A stretch of 64,000 nucleotides of DNA, taken from Lachancea dasiensis (lineage: Eukaryota > Ascomycota > Saccharomycetes > Saccharomycetales > Saccharomycetaceae). A program made the position numbers and the translations under genes. This document shows positions 20,787 through 30,871 of this stretch, one piece after another; position 1 is the first letter of the stretch; every line of letters starts with the position of its first letter. The notes under the pieces are model-generated. The model was not told the origin of the DNA. It worked only from the letters and a program-made list of their open reading frames with translations, and made no database searches. Location of the stretch: assembly GCA_900074725.1 (NCBI GenBank), contig LT598461.1, positions 1,178,001 through 1,242,000 of the forward strand. The letters are read 5' to 3'.

Positions 20787-22682
20787 ATGACAGACGCGGA
20801 GATAGCGACACAACCGGCGGTGGCTGGCGGGGCTAGCGGGGCTAGCGGTACTAGCGGTGTTAACGGTGGAGTCAAGACTGAGCATGAACTGGGCAAGAAG
20901 AACGAGGGAACTGGTTCTCAGGAAACTCCTTCAGGCCCTGCAGCAGCGACGCCGGCACCAACGCCCGTGCCGGCGCCACCGTCGGAGCCAGATCTCAACA
21001 ATCTGCCAGCGAATCCGCTTCCCAAGCACCAAAACAAACACGCGACCACGGCGATCAAGGCCGTCAAGCGCCTGAAAGACGCACGTCCGTTCTTGCAGCC
21101 CGTGGACCCAGTGGCGCTCAATGTGCCGCTGTACTATAATTTCATCAAGCGGCCCATGGATCTGGGCACTATCGAGCGGAAGCTCCAGCACAACGCGTAC
21201 GAAATGCCGGAACAGATAACCGCGGACTTCAAGCTGATGGTTGAGAACTGCGCGCGTTTCAATGGCGAGTCGTCTGCGATCGCCCAGATGGGCCGCAACA
21301 TCGAGGCAAGCTTCGAGAAACACATGCTTGGCATGCCCGCTCGCGATGAGCCTCCTCGTCCGCGCGTCAAGCGGCGGCGCTCCGAGCTCGAGACGCCTGT
21401 GGTGATCCGCCGCGCAGAATCGCACAATGGAAGGCCCAAGCGGGAGATCCACCCTCCGAAGTCCAAGGATATTTACCCCTACGAAAGTGCTAAACCGCGT
21501 TCCAAAAAGCTTCAAACAGAACTCAAATTTGCCCAGCAACTGGTCAAAGAGCTCATGTCCAAGAAATACAGCTCTTTCAATTATCCGTTTCTGGAACCGG
21601 TGGATCCAGTTGCCTTGAACTGTCCCACGTATTTTGACTACGTTAAGCAGCCCATGGACCTTGGCACGGTGAGTCGCAAGCTCAGCAACTGGGAGTACGA
21701 AAGTGCCGAACAAGTAGAGGCCGATGTCAAGTTGGTGTTTCAAAACTGCTATGCATTCAATCCCGACGGTACGATCGTAAATATGATGGGCCATCGTTTA
21801 GAAGACGTCTTCAAATCGCGGTGGGTGGACCGGCCAATTGTGGCGGACGACGACTCCGAGGACGACGACGAAGAAGGCGAGTCTGATTACTCTAGCGATG
21901 AAAATGGGATGGGTCTCAACGGAAACGGGGTTGGTGGATCTGGCGGGGTGAATGGCGCTCACGATGATAACGACATCGACGAAAGTCTTATTACCAACCC
22001 TGCCATACAGTATCTAGAGCAGCAGTTGGCACGGATGAAGGTAGAACTTCAAAACCTCAAGAGGCAGGAGTTGGACCGCATCCGAAAAGAACGAAGGCTG
22101 GCACGAGGCACTCGTAAGAGACGAACTGGGCGCAAGAGGTCTAGAGTTGACGGCAGTGGTAGCGGTAAACGCAAGAAGAACAAGTTGAAGACCGTCGTCA
22201 CGTACGACATGAAGAAGATCATCTCCGAGAAAATCAATGACCTGCCGGCTTCTAAATTGGAAAAAGCCGTCGAATTGATCAGGAAATCGATGCCGGACAT
22301 TGGTAAAGACGATGAAGTCGAATTGGATATTGATATGTTGGACAATACCACAATCTTGACTCTTTTCAACACATTTTTCCGCGAATACGCTAAAGATGTC
22401 AGCAACGGTAATGGCACCGCAGTGGACGATCCGCTGCTGACCAGAAACTCGCTATCTCCAAATTCCTCTGGCTCTAAAAAGGCTAGGCGAAGAAGTAAGG
22501 CTTTGAGCGAACAGGAACAGAATAAACAAATCGAAAAGATAAAAAATAAGTTAGCCTTATTGGATGGAACTTCCCCCACCAACTCAAATGCGTTTAACAA
22601 CCTTCTTGGGGGCGGAGACTCCTCCGATGGTGATGATGATGATGATGATGATGATTTAAGCAGTGAAAGCGAAGAAGAGTAA
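20787..22682 (+). CDS. BDF1: BET-family double bromodomain protein Bdf
   Basis: Binds acetylated histone H4, helps recruit TFIID and SWR1, and limits heterochromatin spread. The 631-residue protein has two bromodomains: about 82-178 (PFLQPVDPVALNVPLYYNFI, RPMDLGTIERKL) and 242-342 (PFLEPVDPVALNCPTYFDYV, QPMDLGTVSRKL). Each keeps the acetyl-lysine Asn (NCARFNG, NCYAFNPDG). A Lys/Arg-rich basic stretch and an ET domain follow (about 467-535), with an Asp/Ser/Glu-rich acidic tail. S. cerevisiae has two duplicates, BDF1 (YLR399C) and BDF2 (YDL070W). This single gene is the pre-duplication ortholog of both, so the symbol is a convenience. Confidence 0.95.
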   Translation: MTDAEIATQPAVAGGASGASGTSGVNGGVKTEHELGKKNEGTGSQETPSGPAAATPAPTPVPAPPSEPDLNNLPANPLPKHQNKHATTAIKAVKRLKDARPFLQPVDPVALNVPLYYNFIKRPMDLGTIERKLQHNAYEMPEQITADFKLMVENCARFNGESSAIAQMGRNIEASFEKHMLGMPARDEPPRPRVKRRRSELETPVVIRRAESHNGRPKREIHPPKSKDIYPYESAKPRSKKLQTELKFAQQLVKELMSKKYSSFNYPFLEPVDPVALNCPTYFDYVKQPMDLGTVSRKLSNWEYESAEQVEADVKLVFQNCYAFNPDGTIVNMMGHRLEDVFKSRWVDRPIVADDDSEDDDEEGESDYSSDENGMGLNGNGVGGSGGVNGAHDDNDIDESLITNPAIQYLEQQLARMKVELQNLKRQELDRIRKERRLARGTRKRRTGRKRSRVDGSGSGKRKKNKLKTVVTYDMKKIISEKINDLPASKLEKAVELIRKSMPDIGKDDEVELDIDMLDNTTILTLFNTFFREYAKDVSNGNGTAVDDPLLTRNSLSPNSSGSKKARRRSKALSEQEQNKQIEKIKNKLALLDGTSPTNSNAFNNLLGGGDSSDGDDDDDDDDLSSESEEE

Positions 22683-23710
22683 ATGGCCTTTTTCTCTACC
22701 AACCAGGCCAAGGTTAGGCTTAGGCCGAGCATTCTCCTTCCATTTTTGTTACAAGGGACTTTGTTGCAAGCTGTCCAAGCTCACTAAGCAGGCACACAAT
22801 GCCGTCGTGTGGATGTTTCACGGAGTTCAGAAGCTTCTTTAATCCCAGTTTCCAGGTAATCGAAATTAGTATTACAGAATTTTATATAGCATGGAGGTGG
22901 TCGGGAGTTGCATCCAAGGCGATTTTATGCCTCGTGTATTTTACAGATAAGCATTGAAACAAAATCTAAGTTTGAACGACCCAGTTGGGGACTTGAACGG
23001 GCTCCATTCTGGGGTAAACAACCTAGAACTCACAGGTTTGGTATTTCATAGAAAGCTTGTCTGAGAACTATGTACATTGGGTCCTTTTTTTCTATGATTT
23101 GAATTTACAAGATTGGTTCTTAAACTTTAAAATTCCTGAACTCTGCAATCAATGAATGAGTAACGTAGCTACGCATGCCAGAAAATTCCTGTACATTCCC
23201 TCAACCACTGATCAGTAATAAAATATAGATGATTGTTTAAGGGAGATGAATGGTGTTTCCTCGTTTGCAGGCCGCTGTCGATCTTCACTAAAGCATACAC
23301 ATTTCTCGACAACTGGAGCCCGTTTTCATTACTCCCGGAAAGCTACTGTATCTAGCTTCTTAAACATTAACTGCCTGCTTATGTTAGGCACTTCATTTCA
23401 ATTTCTCCTTATCGAACATAGCACCATTTGGTCGGGAAGAGATTTAAGCGCCGAGATCGAAAATGAACTGCACTGGAATGCCACCGGGCAAGAAGAGTGT
23501 ACTGGTATTAGCAGAAGTCTAGGATCCAGGTAATAGTAATGCAGATGACACAAGCAAACTCTAAACCCACTGGTCTTCACTTCCTCTGGTGCCCACCCCA
23601 CTACAACAACTGTGATACCGTTAGACGAAATACCACGCACTAATATTGAACTGGCTTTGACATAACCGACAGCGCTACAACGAGACAGCAATCTATCTGG
23701 AAACATCACG
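22683..23710. other. BDF1-SKI2 intergenic region
   Basis: 1 kb between tandem plus-strand genes. One open frame (23246-23533) lacks recognisable similarity. No RNA gene or repeat found. Confidence 0.5.
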
Positions 23711-26700
23711 ATGACATCCTCTAGCTTGTCAGTGGATGAGCTATTTCAACACCTGAGAGAAGTTGAAAACGATGTGCCAGAAAAGTTCGAGGACTTGACT
23801 ACCAGAGCAGCCACTGACTGCTCGCCAGCAGCTTCAGATAGCAAAGAGGTGATTGAAAGGTTCCTCCAACCGTCTGATATTCTGCCTTGGAATCTTCTCG
23901 ATCTTATCCAGACTGTACCCGAACAGAACTTCATGGGGGATAACACCTCGTCGAAGAGCGCTGATTACGATTACAAGGAATTTTTGCAGATTCCTGATTT
24001 CAGCAAGAGGACAGCTTACCACTTCAAGCGGAAAGGCATTGTGGGTAAAATCAACGCTTATAAAGAATCTGTGAAGCTAGATGAAGTTGCCAACGCTAAT
24101 GCCTCGAACTCTTTATCAATTTCCAGAAAAGTAAACACTGACGGAAATGTTATAAGAGGCTCAACTGGTCAATTGCCTTTTGCTCCCGGTGGTTTGACTA
24201 TGTCGGCTTTGAGCCATGGTTCTGACGTTTCGGCGATGACTTCTGCCGTAAAACTCCTACACAGGGACGAGCAAGGTTTGTTTGACGTACCCCAGGGCTT
24301 GGAACGCGGTATTATTCCACAAGACATTCCTGCTTCCAGTGAAGCCGATCAGTTTGATGAATTTAACGAATTAAATGAACTTGACAATGAACTAGAGAAT
24401 ATACAAGAGCTTGCAGACCACCGCCAAAGGGATGAGGAGTTACTGGAACAAGAAGTCTCCACACAGATATTAACCCAAAAACAACAACCTTCGAATCCAG
24501 ATTTGGCAATTGATGATCTACTTCCCATAGGAATAGACTTCGGACGTACTATTCGTAAGACCAAGGAAGAAATTGGACGAAAGGAATGGGCCCATGTTGT
24601 CGACTTGAACCACAAGATCGACAATTTCGATGAGCTCGTGCCAAGTCCTGCCCGAACCTGGCCATTCGAATTAGATGTCTTCCAAAAGGAAGCTGTTTAT
24701 CATCTGGAACAGGGTGACTCGGTTTTTGTTGCCGCTCATACTTCGGCTGGTAAAACTGTCGTGGCTGAATACGCCATCGCGATGGCCAAAAGAAACATGA
24801 CCAAAACCATCTACACGTCTCCCATTAAGGCCTTGTCTAATCAAAAGTTTAGAGATTTCAAGGAGAACTTTGAAGACGTTGATGTAGGATTGATCACAGG
24901 AGACGTCCAAATCAACCCGGAGGCCAATTGCCTTATTATGACAACCGAGATTTTGAGATCCATGCTTTATCGTGGTGCCGATTTAATCAGGGATGTAGAG
25001 TTCGTGATTTTTGATGAAGTGCACTACGTGAACGATCAAGATCGTGGTGTTGTATGGGAGGAAGTGATTATCATGCTGCCTCAACATGTTAAATTCATTT
25101 TATTGTCAGCGACAGTGCCCAACACATATGAGTTCGCAAATTGGATTGGAAGAACCAAGCAGAAAAACATCTACGTGATCTCCACTCCTAAGCGGCCTGT
25201 TCCACTTGAAATTAACGTTTGGGCAAAAGAAAAACTACTGCCAGTGGTCAGTGAGAAGAGAGAGTTTTTGGAGGCCAATTTCAAGCTCCACAAAGAAATT
25301 GTGAGTGGGAAGAGTTCCACCTTGGCAAAGAAGGAGGTTGCTAACCCGGGTCGTGGCCGTGGAGGTGCTGGGCGGGGTGGTGCTTTAGTTCGAGGGCGTG
25401 GTGGTTCTAGAGGAGCAGGTGCTGTAGGGTCGAACAGAAGTGATTTTTTCAAAAGAAGCGGCCCCAATAAAAAAACCTGGTCGAATTTGGTCAACTATCT
25501 TAAATCTAAAGACCTACTACCAGCCGTTATATTTGTTTTCAGCAAAAAGCGCTGTGAAGATTACGCAGACTGGCTAGATGGCGTCAACTTCTGTGCGAGC
25601 AAAGAAAGGTCACAAATCCATATGTTCATTGACAAGTCTGTAACAAGGTTAAAAAAGGAAGATAGAGATCTTCCTCAAATTGTGAAGATGAAGTCATTGC
25701 TTGAAAGAGGTATTGCTGTACATCATGGTGGTCTTTTGCCCATTGTAAAAGAGCTTATTGAGCTGCTCTTTGCCAAGGGGCTGATAAGGGTACTGTTTGC
25801 TACTGAAACGTTCGCTATGGGCTTAAATTTGCCCACCAGAACGGTTGTCTTCAGTGAGATTCAGAAACATGACGGAAATAATCTGAGAAACTTAAATCCT
25901 GGTGAATTTACCCAGATGGCGGGAAGAGCGGGGCGTAGAGGTTTAGACAAGACAGGTACCGTCATTGTGATGGCTTACACATCACCACTCGAACAGGCCT
26001 CCTTTAAGGAAGTTGCTCTAGGGGTTCCAACAAGATTGCAATCTCAGTTCAGATTGACTTACAACATGATTCTTAATCTCTTGAGGATTGAGGCTCTACG
26101 CGTGGAGGAAATGATAAAGTATTCCTTCAGCGAAAACAGTAAGCAGACTTTATTGCCGGAGCAGGAAAAGGAAATTCAAAACTTACAAACTCAATTGGAA
26201 AGCATCCAGTTTTACGACGATTCCAATCAAGAGGAATTAGACAAGGTGCTTGACGCCACCATAAGGTACAAGGAGTGCACAAAAGACATGATGAATGAGC
26301 TTGCTAGTGGAAGCAGCGTGTTCCGTATCCTTAATGTGGGTCGTCTTATCTTATTCCGAGACGAAAATGATTGCGCTAAGCTAGGTTTTGTGTTCAGAAA
26401 TTTACCCAAAGAGGGTCAGGTCGTTGTCATGACGGTTACTAAACCCAATACCCTTGACAATGGTCAACCTAATCATCTGCCTTACTTATCCACAGTCACA
26501 GATTTTGTACCAAAAAACTTCAAGAAATTTGAGAAGACAGATTACTACATGGAAAACATCGTCATTGAAAGCATTGAACTAATCAGTGCATTCACGCTTG
26601 ATGTTTCTATGACGGATATAATGAAACAGGAACCGGAAGTTTTAGAGAAGTTCAACGGTGAGGTGTCTCTTATTTTGCGAATCTCGCGCAAACTGAAGGA

Positions 26701-27502
26701 AACCAAATATGAAAAGAAGGCCAGTTTGAAAGTTCATCAAGCTGTTCTGGATCGGGAAAAGATAAAGACGGAGCTAGCTTCTTATAGCTGTCTGAGGTCT
26801 CCAAATTTTGCCACGCACTTTTTACCAAAGTACAGGGAATTTGAGGTCCAGAAAAAGATTAAGGCTTTGTACCATTTAATGTCCGAGCAAAACTTGTCTT
26901 TACTTCCTGACTACGAACAGCGCCTTTCCGTCTTAAAAGATGCTGGATTTATTGATCAAAGTCACAACGTTCTACTTAAGGGACGAGTGGCATGCGAGAT
27001 CAATTCCGGCTACGAACTGGTGCTAACTGAATTGATCTTGGACAATTTCTTGGGAGATTTTGAACCGGAGGAAATTGTAGCTTTGCTTTCAGTTTTTGTC
27101 TATGAAGGAAGGACTAGAGAAGAAGAACCAGCGATTATCACTCCTCGCCTCACAAAAGGTAAAGCTAGAATACAGGAGATTTATCAGACCATGCTTAATG
27201 TGTATGAAAAGCATCAGGTCCCTCTAACTAAGGATGAAGCAGAATTCCTGGAGAAGAAGCGGTTTGCGCTAATGAACGTGGTGTACGAATGGGCAAGAGG
27301 CCTCTCGTTCAAAGAAATCATGGAGATGAGCGTCGAGTCTGAAGGAACAATCGTGAGGGTAATAACAAGGCTTGACGAAATCTGTCGGGAAGTGAAGACT
27401 GCATCCATCATTATTGGGAACTCGACATTACACATGAAGATGTCACAGGCCCAAGAGGCGATCAAAAGGGACATTGTATTTGCCGCCAGTTTGTACTTGT
27501 GA
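23711..27502 (+). CDS. SKI2: Ski2 DExH-box RNA helicase (Ski complex)
   Basis: Helicase of the cytoplasmic Ski2-Ski3-Ski8 complex, which feeds mRNA 3'-5' into the exosome, including stalled-ribosome messages and viral RNA. The 1263-residue protein has an N-terminal Ski3-binding arm and Walker A AAHTSAGKTVVAEYA (about 343). The DEVH box is FDEVHYVND (about 434), motif III is SATVPN and motif VI is QMAGRAGRRG. A Gly/Arg-rich linker lies at about 545-574 between the RecA domains. The arch insertion and the C-terminal DSHCT helical domain complete the family layout. Length is close to S. cerevisiae Ski2 (1287). Confidence 0.96.
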   Translation: MTSSSLSVDELFQHLREVENDVPEKFEDLTTRAATDCSPAASDSKEVIERFLQPSDILPWNLLDLIQTVPEQNFMGDNTSSKSADYDYKEFLQIPDFSKRTAYHFKRKGIVGKINAYKESVKLDEVANANASNSLSISRKVNTDGNVIRGSTGQLPFAPGGLTMSALSHGSDVSAMTSAVKLLHRDEQGLFDVPQGLERGIIPQDIPASSEADQFDEFNELNELDNELENIQELADHRQRDEELLEQEVSTQILTQKQQPSNPDLAIDDLLPIGIDFGRTIRKTKEEIGRKEWAHVVDLNHKIDNFDELVPSPARTWPFELDVFQKEAVYHLEQGDSVFVAAHTSAGKTVVAEYAIAMAKRNMTKTIYTSPIKALSNQKFRDFKENFEDVDVGLITGDVQINPEANCLIMTTEILRSMLYRGADLIRDVEFVIFDEVHYVNDQDRGVVWEEVIIMLPQHVKFILLSATVPNTYEFANWIGRTKQKNIYVISTPKRPVPLEINVWAKEKLLPVVSEKREFLEANFKLHKEIVSGKSSTLAKKEVANPGRGRGGAGRGGALVRGRGGSRGAGAVGSNRSDFFKRSGPNKKTWSNLVNYLKSKDLLPAVIFVFSKKRCEDYADWLDGVNFCASKERSQIHMFIDKSVTRLKKEDRDLPQIVKMKSLLERGIAVHHGGLLPIVKELIELLFAKGLIRVLFATETFAMGLNLPTRTVVFSEIQKHDGNNLRNLNPGEFTQMAGRAGRRGLDKTGTVIVMAYTSPLEQASFKEVALGVPTRLQSQFRLTYNMILNLLRIEALRVEEMIKYSFSENSKQTLLPEQEKEIQNLQTQLESIQFYDDSNQEELDKVLDATIRYKECTKDMMNELASGSSVFRILNVGRLILFRDENDCAKLGFVFRNLPKEGQVVVMTVTKPNTLDNGQPNHLPYLSTVTDFVPKNFKKFEKTDYYMENIVIESIELISAFTLDVSMTDIMKQEPEVLEKFNGEVSLILRISRKLKETKYEKKASLKVHQAVLDREKIKTELASYSCLRSPNFATHFLPKYREFEVQKKIKALYHLMSEQNLSLLPDYEQRLSVLKDAGFIDQSHNVLLKGRVACEINSGYELVLTELILDNFLGDFEPEEIVALLSVFVYEGRTREEEPAIITPRLTKGKARIQEIYQTMLNVYEKHQVPLTKDEAEFLEKKRFALMNVVYEWARGLSFKEIMEMSVESEGTIVRVITRLDEICREVKTASIIIGNSTLHMKMSQAQEAIKRDIVFAASLYL

Positions 27503-27590
27503 TTTAGAGACATATTAACGTTAACCTTTATAAATGTGCTAGATATATGTTAGCCGAAATGAAAGCCAAACCAGCCAACCGTTCCTATTT

Positions 27591-28238
27591 TCAGTGTCCA
27601 AACAGCTCTTTCACAACAGGCCTTGACACCTCATCGTGCAGCAATGCAGCAACTTTTTTCTGGTCGTTAATCAAACTGATGTAGCCTATTAGCGCGTGGA
27701 AAGATCGCCGATCGAATACTCGCTGGATTCGAATGGGCACTGCACTCTCGGGCATGGGAATTCGGGCTAGTCTATCGTACCGATGTCGTATGAAACGTTG
27801 CAGTAGCTTGTCGGGGGACCTCTTTGCCGAGCTCAGATGAGACATTTTAGCCTCATAATTAAAATCCAGACCACCTATGTCCTGTTTACTCTTCCTGAAC
27901 ACATCAAGAAAGGTTCTATTAAGGTTTAATTGCAAGGAGCTATTACCCAGTACCTGCAAGTGGCCCAGTCGGTGCGCTTTGCCGTCCGGCAGTCTTACCA
28001 TGCAATCGTCTTTGGGATACAAACACTTGGCTAGTTCTCGAACTTCACCATACGCAATGCCATGCAAATCAAAACCAAGATTTTCCCTCACTACCTTCAA
28101 CTTGGCTTCGTCTTTTAATTGTTGCCTATGCGACCTTTTATCAATGTTTCCGTACAATCTTAAACATCGCATCCTACTTTTTGGTCGAAAGAGATGAGTT
28201 TGTCGCAGCGAAAACAATAAACAACTTGAGCCTGGCAT
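27591..28238 (-). CDS. CBS1: Mitochondrial COB mRNA translational activator Cbs1
   Basis: In S. cerevisiae, Cbs1 is an inner-membrane protein needed with Cbs2 and Cbp1 to translate the cytochrome b (COB) mRNA. The 215-residue product begins with a basic, Ser/Leu-rich segment (residues 1-25) without acidic residues, a plausible mitochondrial targeting sequence. The rest is basic, with no known enzymatic motif. S. cerevisiae Cbs1 is 229 residues. Assignment rests on position between the SKI2/BDF and COX9 orthologs (YDL069C), length and general resemblance. It shares a 183-bp divergent promoter with AFG2. Confidence 0.8.
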   Translation of the reverse strand: MPGSSCLLFSLRQTHLFRPKSRMRCLRLYGNIDKRSHRQQLKDEAKLKVVRENLGFDLHGIAYGEVRELAKCLYPKDDCMVRLPDGKAHRLGHLQVLGNSSLQLNLNRTFLDVFRKSKQDIGGLDFNYEAKMSHLSSAKRSPDKLLQRFIRHRYDRLARIPMPESAVPIRIQRVFDRRSFHALIGYISLINDQKKVAALLHDEVSRPVVKELFGH

Positions 28239-28308
28239 TGAAATTGAAATCGGCTCGCTCCTTTTCTGATGGGCAGCTACGATGGGACAGTTGTAGCCGT
28301 GTGCATCT

Positions 28309-28360
28309 TGAAAATTTAAGAAATGTGTTTAATTATTCAAGATTAATCTCATCTCATCGC
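28309..28360. promoter_or_regulatory. RRPE-like and PAC elements between CBS1 and AFG2
   Basis: TGAAAATTT at 28309-28317 resembles RRPE, and CTCATCTCATCGC at 28348-28360 is an exact PAC motif on the minus strand, 62 bp before the AFG2 ATG. The RRPE-PAC pair is the classic ribosome-biogenesis promoter signature and fits AFG2's 60S maturation role. Confidence 0.6.
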
Positions 28361-28421
28361 ATTACTGCAAGAACTTAAGAAGAGCAGTCAAGGGAAAAAT
28401 AAGCTCGTGTATTATCGGGAA

Positions 28422-30746
28422 ATGGCTCCTAAAGCACCTAGTTCCTCCAGCAAGAAAAAGGTCGGCTCGGGCAGCAGTGATGAGGCCAAAGTGCCCAAGT
28501 TCAAACTTCCATCGACCTTTATAGTTAGGCCTAGCAGTAAGATAGATGATCGTAACATCAGCCATGTTTATATGGCCAAGAAGGTTATGAAGGCTTTGGA
28601 ACTCGATAACGGTAGTATGTGCGTGGTGGGAAAACTAAGCGAAAATGGGATTGTTGCGATCGCTCAGACGGGAGAGGATTCGATGATGGAAAACATTATA
28701 CAAATTTCGGAGTCTCTGCGGTCGGTAGGGAATGTTCTGCTAGGCGACCGTGTGGACATTAAGAAAGTGGCTTTCCAACCGGATTACGCGTCGAGCGTAA
28801 CTTTGGGTTCTAAGCAAGGTATTGAGATTCCGGCTGAAGCACAGAAGGCGGCTGAAAAACTGATCGACGAGTGTGGATTGGTCATGCCAGGGATGGTGTT
28901 TCCCGGACGCAGAATAAGCGACCAACTGATATTAGACTTGGTGGTCATCGAAATCAATGATCTGAGTGCAGATGAACTACCGAACATCTCTAAATTGACT
29001 TTAGGTTCTTCTGATCCAGAAAGTGAGACATTCTACCTCTCACCACCTGGAATTTTCCGCAAAGGTTCCACAAGTATCATCTTTGCCACGCAGACTGCCC
29101 CTCCGTTGAAGTACGGGCTTCCTCAGCCTGTTTCCTACAACAGCGTAGGGGGACTATCCAAGGAAATCGACCTGCTTAAGCGCACAATTGACCTCCCGTT
29201 GCATCAACCAACCCTTTTTGCCGAGTTTGGAGTAAGCCCACCTCGAGGAATTTTGCTACACGGGCCTCCTGGGACAGGTAAGACAATGCTACTCAGGTGT
29301 GTCGCGGGAGAAGCCAATGCTCATGTATTGACTATCAATGGGCCCTCAATTGTTTCGAAGTACCTTGGGGAAACGGAGGCAGCACTGCGAGATATCTTTA
29401 ACGAGGCAAGGCTCTACCAACCGTCGATCATTTTCATCGATGAAATCGATTCTCTGGCGCCCAGTAGGTCTAGTGACGATGCAGGCGAGGTTGAGAGCAG
29501 GGTTGTCGCAACTTTATTGACGCTTATGGATGGTATGGGGAGTTCTGGCCGCGTAGTTGTGGTGGCAGCTACAAACAGACCCAATTCTGTAGATATGGCT
29601 TTGAGAAGACCTGGAAGACTTGATCAAGAGGTTGAAATTGGCATTCCTGATGTTGACGCTAGACACGATATTCTAGTTAGACAATTCAGCAAAGTTTCAG
29701 AAAAACGTCACGCTTTGAATGCCGAAGATATTCAGCTAGTGGCCTCCAAAACGCACGGTTACGTTGGCGCCGATCTAGTGGCTTTGTGTCGAGAAGCGGT
29801 AATGAAAACGCTACAGAGAGGAATTACTCAAAACTTGGATAGAGAATCTCTCAAGATAGTGCTGAAGGACGTCGAAGAGGCTATGGCTGAGATTCGTCCA
29901 AGCGCTATGAGGGAAATCTTTCTCGAGATGCCAAAGGTCTACTGGTCAGATATAGGTGGCCAGCAAGACCTAAAGCTGAAACTAAAGGAAATGATCCAAC
30001 TTCCTTTAGAAGCCTCGGAGTCTTTTTCGAGACTGGGTGTATCTGCTCCCAAAGGTGTGCTACTATACGGCCCACCCGGCTGCTCCAAGACGTTGACCGC
30101 AAAGGCTTTGGCCACCGAATCGGGGGTCAATTTCCTCGCCGTCAAAGGTCCTGAGATTTTCAACAAGTACGTAGGAGAATCCGAGAGGGCAATAAGAGAG
30201 ATTTTCCGGAAAGCTCGCGCGGCATCACCTAGTATTATTTTCTTCGATGAGATAGATGCACTATCTCCTGATCGGGATGCTGGAGGCTCCACTTCTGCAG
30301 CCAACCACGTTTTAACGTCTTTGCTAAATGAAATTGACGGTGTCGAAGAGCTTAACGGAGTTGTGATAGTTGCTGCAACAAACAGGCCTGATGAAATAGA
30401 CTCAGCATTGCTGCGGCCTGGAAGACTTGACCGTCACATCTACGTGGGTCCTCCTGATTTTGACGCCAGGCTCCAGATTCTCAAGAAAAACGCCAAGAAC
30501 TTTCATATTGAAGACGAAAAAGCGACCTTGCAAGACCTAGCACAAAGGACGGAAGGATGTTCAGGTGCGGAGGTGGTTCTACTGTGTCAGGAAGCTGGTT
30601 TGGCCGCAATAATGGAGAATCTCGAAGCAGACCATGTGGAAGCAAGGCATTTTGAAAAGGCGATCAAAGGAATCTCCCGAGGCATCAATCAAGAGATGCT
30701 GGACTACTATGCCGATTTTCAATCACGCAGTGGCATTTCAGCTTGA
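28422..30746 (+). CDS. AFG2: AAA-ATPase Afg2/Drg1 (60S subunit maturation)
   Basis: Hexameric double-AAA ATPase that strips Rlp24 from pre-60S particles in the cytoplasm; its inhibitor is diazaborine. The product is 774 residues. An N-domain (1-240) precedes D1, with Walker A GPPGTGKT (about 281) and Walker B IIFIDEIDSL. D2 has the unusual Walker A GPPGCSKT (about 549) found in yeast Afg2, then IIFFDEIDALSPDRD and the arginine finger region RPGRLDRHIYVG. I start at the ATG 28422 (MAPKAPSSSSKKK), which matches the S. cerevisiae start; the longer frame begins at a GTG. It lies tandem with VPS33, 125 bp apart. Confidence 0.95.
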   Translation: MAPKAPSSSSKKKVGSGSSDEAKVPKFKLPSTFIVRPSSKIDDRNISHVYMAKKVMKALELDNGSMCVVGKLSENGIVAIAQTGEDSMMENIIQISESLRSVGNVLLGDRVDIKKVAFQPDYASSVTLGSKQGIEIPAEAQKAAEKLIDECGLVMPGMVFPGRRISDQLILDLVVIEINDLSADELPNISKLTLGSSDPESETFYLSPPGIFRKGSTSIIFATQTAPPLKYGLPQPVSYNSVGGLSKEIDLLKRTIDLPLHQPTLFAEFGVSPPRGILLHGPPGTGKTMLLRCVAGEANAHVLTINGPSIVSKYLGETEAALRDIFNEARLYQPSIIFIDEIDSLAPSRSSDDAGEVESRVVATLLTLMDGMGSSGRVVVVAATNRPNSVDMALRRPGRLDQEVEIGIPDVDARHDILVRQFSKVSEKRHALNAEDIQLVASKTHGYVGADLVALCREAVMKTLQRGITQNLDRESLKIVLKDVEEAMAEIRPSAMREIFLEMPKVYWSDIGGQQDLKLKLKEMIQLPLEASESFSRLGVSAPKGVLLYGPPGCSKTLTAKALATESGVNFLAVKGPEIFNKYVGESERAIREIFRKARAASPSIIFFDEIDALSPDRDAGGSTSAANHVLTSLLNEIDGVEELNGVVIVAATNRPDEIDSALLRPGRLDRHIYVGPPDFDARLQILKKNAKNFHIEDEKATLQDLAQRTEGCSGAEVVLLCQEAGLAAIMENLEADHVEARHFEKAIKGISRGINQEMLDYYADFQSRSGISA

Positions 30747-30788
30747 TATCAGTTGCTCAATTGGGACTTCTTCTCATCTTATCTTCAG

Positions 30789-30800
30789 TCATCTCATCGC
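30789..30800. promoter_or_regulatory. PAC-like element upstream of VPS33
   Basis: TCATCTCATCGC matches 12 of 13 positions of the PAC motif on the minus strand. CATCTCATCGCATT is shared exactly with the AFG2 promoter element. It lies 71 bp before the VPS33 ATG. A vacuolar sorting gene is not an expected PAC target. Confidence 0.4.
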
Positions 30801-30871
30801 ATTCGGTCGCTGAGGACGAAAAACCTTCAACTTTGTCTTAGACATTCATACCTTCAGTAAGTTCAACGTGA

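Noticed and set aside
20931-21794. Long minus-strand open frame (287 codons) opposite BDF1
   Set aside because: It is antisense to the conserved bromodomains; openness follows from GC-biased codons of BDF1. No family resemblance.
22049-22732. Minus-strand open frame of 227 codons over the BDF1 3' end
   Set aside because: Antisense to the ET domain and acidic tail; Ser/Leu-rich composition mirrors the sense codons.
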